Shown here: positions 29,652-35,320 of the stretch, piece after piece | Numbering within the stretch: the first letter of the stretch is position 1 | Layout of the letters: each line of letters opens with the position of its first letter | Source: Candidatus Woesearchaeota archaeon | GTDB taxonomy: Archaea; Nanobdellota; Nanobdellia; Woesearchaeales; B72-G16 | DNA: 35,320 nt | Direction: 5' to 3' | NCBI GenBank assembly: GCA_003650545.1 | Contig: QMQO01000013.1 | Span: forward strand, 1 to 35,320 | Program-made: the position numbers and the translations under genes | The notes under the pieces: generated by a model | What the model saw: only the letters and a program-made list of their open reading frames with translations | The model's database searches: none | Told to the model about the DNA's origin: nothing

Positions 29652-29702
29652 GATGATGAAGGTTTCTGGTTCGGAGCTGTGAAGACAGCTTGATTACTGA
29701 TA
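29652..29702 (+). ncRNA. C/D-box sRNA candidate (2'-O-methylation guide)
   Basis: The elements come in order with standard archaeal spacing. Box C is ATGATGA (29653-29659), followed by a 12-nt guide (29660-29671) and box D' CGGA (29672-29675). A 3-nt linker leads to box C' GTGAAGA (29679-29685), an 11-nt guide (29686-29696) and box D CTGA (29697-29700). Short complementary flanks (AAAG before, CTTT after) could close the kink-turn. D' and C' deviate by one base each, which is common for internal boxes. Guides imply targets AACCAGAAACCT and TAATCAAGCTG in rRNA or tRNA, each methylated at the base paired five positions upstream of D' or D. Targets were not checked. Confidence 0.6.
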
Positions 29703-29744
29703 ACTTTGGGTCAATATACTCTCTGGGGTCTTAAGGCTATCTTG

Positions 29745-30635
29745 CTATGAACCTGTATTTTTCTTTGGGGAAGATTCCTCTTTTTTCTCCTCGAAACCGG
29801 TGATTTCTCCTAGCCCCTTTAAACCTAGGACGTTTAGAGGTACGTTAACCTGCGGGATGTTTGACGGTACAAATATAAGAGTATTGGTGCCTGGTTGTCT
29901 GCCGATCTCATACAGCATATTCATCCACCTTAATGTAAGTGCGCCAGGAACGTTATTGTAATTTTTAGCCGCTTCAATGATCTTTGTTGAAGCTTCATAC
30001 TCGGCCTGCGCCAAGGTTACCCTGGCTTGCCTTTCTCTTTCAGCCTGCGCCTGCCTAGACATGGCATCCTGAAGTATTTGGGGGATTATAACATCCTTTA
30101 CTTCCACTGATATCACCTTAATACCCCATTGCTCAGTTTTCTCGTCAATGATCTTTCTAAGCTCCTCTCCAACCTTTTCCCTGTGGGATAAAAGCTCCTG
30201 CAGGTCTATTCTTCCAATAACCTCCCTCAAGGTGGTTTGAGCAGCCCATAGGGTAGCCTGATAATAGTTCTCGACATTTAGAATAACTTTCTCGGGATCA
30301 ATTACCTTAGCGTACATTACGGCATCTACATTCACGGGAACATTATCTTTTGTCAAAGTTTGTTCCGATGAAAAGGATATGGTTTGAACCCTCAACGAAA
30401 CCTTTGAGGGTATCCTATCTATCAACGGTATGACATAGATTATTCCAGGACCCTTCAAACCCATGTAGCGGCCAAGCCTTAGAACAGGGGCTCTCTCCCA
30501 TTCTTTAATTATCCTGATGCCACTTAGGAAGAAAAGTATGATGGAGAAGACTATTATGGACCAGAACATTAAGGTAAGATCCGCCTCCTGGAGAGCCAGA
30601 AACTCCATCCCCATTTTAAAAACTGCTTCTATCAT
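29745..30635 (-). CDS. Slipin (stomatin/SPFH-domain membrane protein)
   Basis: The 296-aa protein has one N-terminal membrane segment (about residues 22-40, LMFWSIIVFSIILFFLSGI). An SPFH/band-7 domain follows (RAPVLRLGRYMGLKGPG, then VSLRVQTISFSSEQTLTKDNVPVNVDAVMYAKV), with a charged helical region rich in Q, A, E and R (QAQAERERQARVTLAQAEYE) that drives oligomerisation. Slipins form membrane scaffolds and pair with NfeD proteases. In Pyrococcus the NfeD homologue cleaves the C-terminal hydrophobic region of the stomatin, and a similar segment exists here (NTLIFVPSNIPQ). It follows nfeD on the same strand with a 44-nt gap that contains a TATA-like TATATAAT, so it may also have its own promoter. 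Confidence 0.95.
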   Translation of the reverse strand: MIEAVFKMGMEFLALQEADLTLMFWSIIVFSIILFFLSGIRIIKEWERAPVLRLGRYMGLKGPGIIYVIPLIDRIPSKVSLRVQTISFSSEQTLTKDNVPVNVDAVMYAKVIDPEKVILNVENYYQATLWAAQTTLREVIGRIDLQELLSHREKVGEELRKIIDEKTEQWGIKVISVEVKDVIIPQILQDAMSRQAQAERERQARVTLAQAEYEASTKIIEAAKNYNNVPGALTLRWMNMLYEIGRQPGTNTLIFVPSNIPQVNVPLNVLGLKGLGEITGFEEKKEESSPKKNTGS

Positions 30636-30679
30636 TTTAACCGCCGGATATTATATAGTTGACAGTTAAATAAACTTAT

Positions 30680-32098
30680 TCACAGTTTTTCTACAAGAAG
30701 AGTTAAACCCTCCCTTTTAACAACTCTTATTTTTTCACCTTTTTTGATTACACCTGACAGGCTTCTAGCACGCCAGATCTCGCCTAACACCCGAACCTCT
30801 CCATCCGGTCTTAAGTCTTTTAGGGCTACACCCACCTCACCTATAAGTTTCTCGGGTCCTACGACGGGCTTCCTACGTTGCGCCTTGGCCACCTTGAATA
30901 CCAGTACACCGAATATTGAAAGCAGTATTGCACTTGACAATACTATCGAAGACCAGATTTTCCCCATCTCTTCCTCCGTCAACCAAAGGTTACCTGAGGG
31001 GATTAGCATCAATCCACCAACCACTATACTTAATGCCCCCAGTATGGCCAGTACTCCTATATGCGTTTTAAGTTCAAGCAGCATTAACGTGAAGCCTATA
31101 ACCAGGAACAATAGTCCCCCAAAATCCACCCCGATGACACCTAACCCTATAATGGATGCAGCAACCATCAATGCACCAGCTATTTCCATGCCATATCCAG
31201 GAGTCTTTAAGCCCGTAAAGAGTATAAGCAAGCCCATTATAAGGAGAAGCTCGGCTATAAGGGGGTTTGTCAGAAACCTTAGTAAATATATTTGTGGGCC
31301 AGGTTTAAAGTATACTATATTTGCAGAGGAGATCCCTTTAAATTCCACCATGCTAATGGTCTCGTATTTTTCAGCCTCTGAATACTCTATAAGCTGCCAC
31401 ACCTCTTCACCATTTACCACAACTTTTATCAACACCTTATCCTCGAGCTCGTGTAGAAGCTCCTCCACACTATCAGCAATAACCTCAATGACATGGTTTT
31501 CCAAAGCCTCTCTAGCACCTAAATTGAGGTTTTGTTCAACAAAAAGCCTTGCTACAGTAGTATTCCTAGAATGTATCCTTGCATGGTGAACCATTAATCC
31601 GACTAAAGCATTAATCACCTTGGATTCATTTACATAAACTGGCCCAGCCAAGGTCATCATAACCGGTTGCGCAGAGCCTACAATGGTACCACTCGCCATT
31701 GCAGCAATATGTGAAGCCATCAGAATGTATGCTCCACCGCTCCAAGCAGTTGCACCAACCGGGTAAACCAGAACAGCTACAGGTACTTTAGAAGACTCCA
31801 TCATAACCATAATGTTTTTAACCGATGAAACGCTTCCGCCAGGAGTATCAAGCAGAACGACGACAAGCTTAGCACCGATGGCTTCAGCCTCCTTAATCAC
31901 GTTTCTGAAGAGAACCTCAGTCGCCTCTGTAATCTCCTCCTGAATACTTACAACAATAACGTTTTTTCGGTTTTCATCAGCATAGAGAAAAGGTGCGAGT
32001 AGGCTGATGAAGAATAAGAAGATTATAAAAAATAATGACGCCTTACTACGCCTACCATACATGGCTATCATTATCAGATAATACATTAACTCTAACAT
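30680..32098 (-). CDS. NfeD long form, membrane-bound ClpP-class serine protease
   Basis: The 472-aa protein has an N-terminal signal or anchor (about 18-40), then a ClpP-like protease domain with the DTPGGSV loop (84-90), nucleophile Ser120 in AWSGGAYI and candidate general base Lys160 (NESKVINAL). The spacing matches the Ser-Lys dyad of Pyrococcus 1510-N. About four membrane segments follow (roughly 275-390), then a C-terminal OB-fold NfeD domain (GEVGVALKDLRPDGEVRVLGEIWRA is its start). It should degrade or process membrane proteins, with slipin as its likely substrate or partner. ATGs at 32098, 32086, 32068 and 32059 are possible starts. The one at 32059 (MYGRRSK) gives the neatest signal peptide. 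Confidence 0.93.
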   Translation of the reverse strand: MLELMYYLIMIAMYGRRSKASLFFIIFLFFISLLAPFLYADENRKNVIVVSIQEEITEATEVLFRNVIKEAEAIGAKLVVVLLDTPGGSVSSVKNIMVMMESSKVPVAVLVYPVGATAWSGGAYILMASHIAAMASGTIVGSAQPVMMTLAGPVYVNESKVINALVGLMVHHARIHSRNTTVARLFVEQNLNLGAREALENHVIEVIADSVEELLHELEDKVLIKVVVNGEEVWQLIEYSEAEKYETISMVEFKGISSANIVYFKPGPQIYLLRFLTNPLIAELLLIMGLLILFTGLKTPGYGMEIAGALMVAASIIGLGVIGVDFGGLLFLVIGFTLMLLELKTHIGVLAILGALSIVVGGLMLIPSGNLWLTEEEMGKIWSSIVLSSAILLSIFGVLVFKVAKAQRRKPVVGPEKLIGEVGVALKDLRPDGEVRVLGEIWRARSLSGVIKKGEKIRVVKREGLTLLVEKL

Positions 32099-32147
32099 AA
32101 ATGTTTGGAAAACAAGGATACACGTTTCTTGACAAAAGAGTTTAACT

Positions 32148-32400
32148 GAAGACTATTTGCCTGTTTGAGTACTTAGGATATTTTGAAAACTTCGGAAACG
32201 TTACGTTTATATTTCTCTTCTACAATTATGGGTGACGAAGCCATCAGGCTTAGCCGATGACGGCACAATCCCGTAACCCGCACCCTGTGGTGTGCGGGAA
32301 TGTAGCTCCCGATGAGCCACCAATTAGAGATGAGGTGGCTAAGGGAGAAGCCCGTGCAAGATCCCATAATATCAAAATATCCAAAATACCATGCACGGGC
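32148..32400 (+). repeat. Decayed dispersed element, copy 2, with multi-hairpin 3' region
   Basis: This is the partner of copy 1 in opposite orientation. After the shared block (32148-32266) come three stems. The first is CCCGCAC...GTGCGGG at 32278-32299. The second is CTCCC...GGGAG enclosing AGCCACC...GGTGGCT, about 32309-32347. The third is a 9-bp inverted repeat, GCCCGTGCA (32350-32358) and TGCACGGGC (32392-32400). GAAGCC opens the last stem, as in copy 1. All three frames are broken by stops around 32251-32275. It is most likely a relic of a mobile gene ending in a structured RNA; a TnpB right-end/guide-RNA remnant is the leading guess. It occupies most of the gap between nfeD and the NifX-like gene. 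Confidence 0.55.
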
Positions 32401-32477
32401 AACCACCACCGAACTTGTAGATATAATGAAAAGATTTATTTTCTAGCATTAACACATAAATCTCGGTTAAAGCCTTG

Positions 32478-32978
32478 ATGAATCCAGTTAAACGGTCTCT
32501 ACTTCCCCCTACAGCAAGAAAAATGTTCAATGCTACATATTATATGTCCCAGCCTGGGAGTCGTAGAGGATACGGCTATGGTAGGGGCCTTGGAAGCTGG
32601 AGTAATATAACCTTACCTTCAATACCTCCTCCCCCTGCCAGCAGCCTACGAGTGGTTGTTTCGGTCGATGAAGATAAAGGGTTAAATTCGAGGGTATCGT
32701 TTAGATTTGCCCGAGCACCCTTTTTCCTAATAGTGGATATAGTTGGTAAAAAACCAACCAACGTTAAAGTAATCTCTAACACTATGTCAACTGCTCCCCG
32801 CGGTGTGGGTGCAGCGGTAGGTCAATGGCTTATAAATATAGGAGCAAGGATCGTCGTCGGCCCACATTTTGGGCCAAACATTTCGATGATTTTATCTCAA
32901 GCTGGAATAGAGGCTCGAGAAGCTAAGCCAGGTGTAACTGCATTAAATGTACTCAAAGAACTTGGATTAATGGGGTAA
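32478..32978 (+). CDS. NifX/NifB C-terminal-like protein (dinitrogenase iron-molybdenum cofactor family)
   Basis: The protein has 166 aa from the ATG at 32478; a TTG one codon earlier is possible. After a Gly/Tyr/Arg- and Pro-rich N-terminus (about 1-55), the C-terminal 110 residues match the NifX-like fold: VVSVDEDKGLNSRVSFRFARAPFFLIVD, APRGVGAAVGQWLINIGARIVVGPHFGPN, then an alpha-beta end. Such proteins bind Fe-S or Fe-Mo-type precursors, and in non-diazotrophic archaea they often sit beside MinD-like ATPases carrying ferredoxin domains, as here. It starts the three-gene operon, 7 nt before the first ATPase. The specific cofactor is unknown. Confidence 0.85.
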   Translation: MNPVKRSLLPPTARKMFNATYYMSQPGSRRGYGYGRGLGSWSNITLPSIPPPPASSLRVVVSVDEDKGLNSRVSFRFARAPFFLIVDIVGKKPTNVKVISNTMSTAPRGVGAAVGQWLINIGARIVVGPHFGPNISMILSQAGIEAREAKPGVTALNVLKELGLMG

Positions 32979-32985
32979 ACTTTCC

Positions 32986-33870
32986 TTGGAAATCGTCGTA
33001 GCCAGCGGCAAGGGGGGTACAGGAAAAACTTTCATAGCATCAAACCTAACCCTATTCCTAAAGGAAAGAATGGGAAATGTGGTTTCACTAGATGCAGATA
33101 TAGAGGCTCCAGACCTTTTAACGGCTTTAGGTGGTCCAAAAAATATACTTAAACAACATGAAATATGGGATTCAGCAAAAGCTGAGATTGATTACTCGAA
33201 ATGCGTTCACTGTATGCGATGCCTAAAAGTATGTTCATTTCACGCCCTCAGAGAAAAAAGTGGAAGAATAGAAATCATACCGGAGTTCTGTGAAGGTTGT
33301 GGAGCTTGCAAATACGTGTGCCCAACAAATGCTATAACCTATAAGAAAACCAGGACGGGTGTAATTTACATCGCACAGTGTAGGCTGGGTGTGCCTGTAG
33401 TTACAGGTGACCTAGAAGTAGGTCAACGTAACCTAGGACACCTAGTTTATGAGGCAAAAAAGGTGGCAAAAAAGGTGGCTGAGGAAGTGAACTCAAAACA
33501 TATTATAGTAGATGCTGCGGCCGGAATAGGTTGCCCTGTAATATCAAGCCTAGCTGGTGCAGATGTTCTTTTAATAGTAGTAGAGCCTACGCCACAGTCT
33601 CTTAAGGGTGCCAAAAGACTGTTGCAGGTAGCTGAAAAATTTAATCTAGAGAAATTTATGATAATCAATAAATATGACTTGAATAGAGATTTTTCGAGAA
33701 AAATCAATGACCATTTTAAAACAAGAATACTGGGAAGAATACCCTACAACGAGGATGTGATAGAATCCTATACCGCCATGAACCCAATACTCTTCTATAA
33801 ACCTGCTTCCCCCATTTCCAAGACATTAAAGGAAATCTTCCAAACACTAGTGGAGGAAGCCGAGATTTGA
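32986..33870 (+). CDS. MinD/Mrp-type ATPase with 2x[4Fe-4S] ferredoxin insert (first copy)
   Basis: The 294-aa P-loop ATPase has the deviant Walker A ASGKGGTGKT near the N-terminus and DAAAGIGCPV as the switch region. A bacterial-type ferredoxin domain is inserted at about 66-120, with CVHCMRCLKVC and CEGCGACKYVC as two [4Fe-4S] motifs. Proteins of this type are thought to load or move Fe-S clusters in an ATP-dependent way. The TTG start at 32986 is the only one that keeps the whole Walker A strand. Its TGA stop overlaps the TTG of the second ATPase (TTGA), so the pair is translationally coupled and may form a heterodimer. Confidence 0.93.
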   Translation: MEIVVASGKGGTGKTFIASNLTLFLKERMGNVVSLDADIEAPDLLTALGGPKNILKQHEIWDSAKAEIDYSKCVHCMRCLKVCSFHALREKSGRIEIIPEFCEGCGACKYVCPTNAITYKKTRTGVIYIAQCRLGVPVVTGDLEVGQRNLGHLVYEAKKVAKKVAEEVNSKHIIVDAAAGIGCPVISSLAGADVLLIVVEPTPQSLKGAKRLLQVAEKFNLEKFMIINKYDLNRDFSRKINDHFKTRILGRIPYNEDVIESYTAMNPILFYKPASPISKTLKEIFQTLVEEAEI

Positions 33871-34766
33871 GCAGAATAATAACTATCGCGGGAGGAAAAG
33901 GAGGAACAGGGAAAACAGCCATAGCCGTTAATCTAGCCATCATACTTAGCGAAAAAGGAAAAACCATACTGGTAGATGCAGATGTAGATAACCCCTGTAC
34001 ATTAACGATGTTTAACTTAAAGAACGTTTCAGGCCGAAAGGTAACTGCATTTAAACCGTTCATCAACCAAGAGAAATGCAGTTTATGCAGACTGTGTGTA
34101 GAAAACTGTCCGGAAAACGCTTTACTTCAAGTACCAGGTAAAGGAATTTTATTAGTGGATACCCTGTGTTCTGGATGCGGTGTATGCAAACTTGTGTGTC
34201 CTTTCGAGGCTATCGAAGATTCATCAACTTTGGCTGGCTTTATAAACAGATATAAAGTGGAAACGTTAGACCTGGATCTTCTAGTAGGAAACCTGAAACC
34301 ATCCAACAGAAGAAGTATAAACCTGATCATAGAGGTACTAGAGGAGGCACAGAAGATAAGCAGAGACTACGACTATGTGGTTGTAGATTCACCTCCAGGT
34401 ACCGGCTCAGGGATCTATGCCACAATAAAAGATGCATCAGTGATAATTGCCGTCACAGAACCCACTAGGCTTGGATTACATGACCTAAAGAAATTCTATA
34501 AACTCTATTTAAGGGTGGAGGCCAAACCGGATCTAATAGTGGTTGTTAATAAATACGGTGTTCGCGGTGGAGTATACAATGAAATTGAAGAATACCTTGC
34601 AGAGAAAGATATACAATGGTTTAAGATACCATACGATATGAAGCTTGTGGAGGCGCATGCTATGGGGGTACCTGTAGTGAAACTTTACCCCAGCTCACCA
34701 TCCTCTAGAGCCCTAAGAAAACTTGCTGAAGTCCTATGGAAGTCTAGCTTCAACTGCGGAGACTAA
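33867..34766 (+). CDS. MinD/Mrp-type ATPase with 2x[4Fe-4S] ferredoxin insert (second copy)
   Basis: The 299-aa paralogue of the preceding ATPase has Walker A AGGKGGTGKT, VDSPPGTGSG in the switch region, and an inserted ferredoxin domain with CSLCRLCVENC and CSGCGVCKLVC. The start is TTG at 33867, overlapping the upstream stop. The tandem arrangement with a NifX-like protein suggests a dedicated Fe-S or metal-cofactor assembly system. It ends convergently with the next gene, sharing four bases (CTAA). Confidence 0.93.
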   Translation: MSRIITIAGGKGGTGKTAIAVNLAIILSEKGKTILVDADVDNPCTLTMFNLKNVSGRKVTAFKPFINQEKCSLCRLCVENCPENALLQVPGKGILLVDTLCSGCGVCKLVCPFEAIEDSSTLAGFINRYKVETLDLDLLVGNLKPSNRRSINLIIEVLEEAQKISRDYDYVVVDSPPGTGSGIYATIKDASVIIAVTEPTRLGLHDLKKFYKLYLRVEAKPDLIVVVNKYGVRGGVYNEIEEYLAEKDIQWFKIPYDMKLVEAHAMGVPVVKLYPSSPSSRALRKLAEVLWKSSFNCGD

Positions 34767-35320
34767 ATCCATGAAAAGTGTATTAAAGTATCGTCGTCTA
34801 AGTCTCTCCAAACCCATAAAGTATCATTTATTTTACCATTATTTTTAATGAAATCTATTTTAGGCTGAGTAGTATAGTATATCTTCTGTGTCGATACATT
34901 AAAGGTGAACGAGAAACCTATTATAACATTAAAACCAGTGTATTGGATTGGCGCTGTAACCGATATACTTATGGTGAATGCCAGGGGCTTCTGGAAGACT
35001 ATATATCCTGTCCCCTGGCCCGTGGTCATAGCATCATGCTGGTATCCGGGTCCCAGCGAAGATGCATAGTCTGGGTGCTGTGAACCACATTCGTTGCATG
35101 ACACTGTTCTACCTAAGCTGGGGGTTCTCAGCTCCAGCGGTATCATGAATAGGTCGAATTCTATGGCATTGGCTAGAGGCCATAAATCCGTATAATACAT
35201 TTCATGGGAGAATAAAACCTGTCCATCAACCCTCCTTTTAACGCCGTCAGATACGGCTACTTTTACTGTTGTTTCAACTCTGGTTTCAACTTTACCTAGG
35301 CTACTGGGAGGCGACCAAAC
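34763..35320 (-). CDS. C-terminal part of an uncharacterised, probably extracytoplasmic protein (runs off window)
   Basis: The minus-strand frame is open from the window edge at 35320 to a TAG at 34765-34763, giving at least 185 residues and no N-terminus. An internal ATG at 35200 should not be taken as the start, because coding continues upstream without a stop (KVETRVETTVKVAVSDG). The sequence is rich in Thr, Ser, Tyr and beta-type patterns, has a CNECG pair of cysteines, and has few charged residues until the C-terminus (VWRDLDDDTLIHF). That suits a surface or secreted beta-rich protein. I do not recognise the family. Confidence 0.65.
   Translation of the reverse strand, partial: VWSPPSSLGKVETRVETTVKVAVSDGVKRRVDGQVLFSHEMYYTDLWPLANAIEFDLFMIPLELRTPSLGRTVSCNECGSQHPDYASSLGPGYQHDAMTTGQGTGYIVFQKPLAFTISISVTAPIQYTGFNVIIGFSFTFNVSTQKIYYTTQPKIDFIKNNGKINDTLWVWRDLDDDTLIHFSWI

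Noticed and set aside
32257-32478. Plus-strand open frame of 73 codons covering the hairpin region
   Set aside because: It spans three inverted repeats, has a stop immediately upstream and no ribosome binding site; it is better read as structured non-coding sequence.
13280-35320. tRNA or rRNA genes
   Set aside because: I scanned intergenic regions for T-loop and anticodon-arm patterns and saw none that fold as tRNA; no rRNA-like sequence is present.

Overview
The window looks like part of the chromosome of a thermophilic, anaerobic archaeon, most likely a crenarchaeon (Thermoproteota). The evidence is a type I-A CRISPR-Cas system with the archaeal genes csa1, csa5, cas8a2 and csa3, TATA-box promoters, GTG and TTG starts, a C/D-box sRNA candidate, a membrane NfeD protease paired with a stomatin-like protein, and ferredoxin-containing MinD ATPases. 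The species cannot be named from this sequence.

Positions 1-13279 are one CRISPR array. I counted 205 intact 25-nt repeats and 204 complete spacers. The window opens inside a spacer, so the array continues to the left. Read on the minus strand, each repeat ends in ATTGAAAG, the usual archaeal crRNA 5' tag. The array is therefore transcribed leftward from an AT-rich leader at 13280-13559, next to the cas genes, and the newest spacers are near 13.2 kb.

Positions 13560-25116 hold a complete type I-A locus in several transcription units. A Csa3-like CARF-HTH regulator (minus) diverges from the adaptation operon csa1-cas1-cas2-cas4 (plus). cas6 (minus) converges on cas4 and diverges from the interference operon csa5-cas7-cas5-cas8a2-cas3'-cas3''-csa3 (plus). 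Expected catalytic motifs are intact in Csa1, Cas1, Cas4, Cas3' and Cas3''. Both divergent promoter regions carry repeated short motifs that look like operators. The adaptation genes are visibly richer in G+C and C-ending codons than the interference genes, which suggests separately assembled modules.

Positions 25117-29744 hold a ribbon-helix-helix protein, a decayed fumarate reductase/succinate dehydrogenase flavoprotein gene (frameshift, in-frame TAG, no FAD-binding N-terminus), a malic enzyme gene and a long intergenic region. That region contains a 16-bp palindrome, a well-formed C/D-box sRNA candidate and one copy of a decayed repeat. The second copy lies in opposite orientation at 32148-32400, so the pair brackets the slipin-nfeD operon. 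The copies retain synonymous differences and a structured 3' end, as expected for relics of a mobile gene.

Positions 32478-35320 hold a NifX/NifB-like cofactor protein, two MinD-type ATPases with inserted 2x[4Fe-4S] ferredoxin domains (a likely Fe-S or metal-cofactor operon), and the C-terminal part of an exported-looking protein that runs off the right edge.
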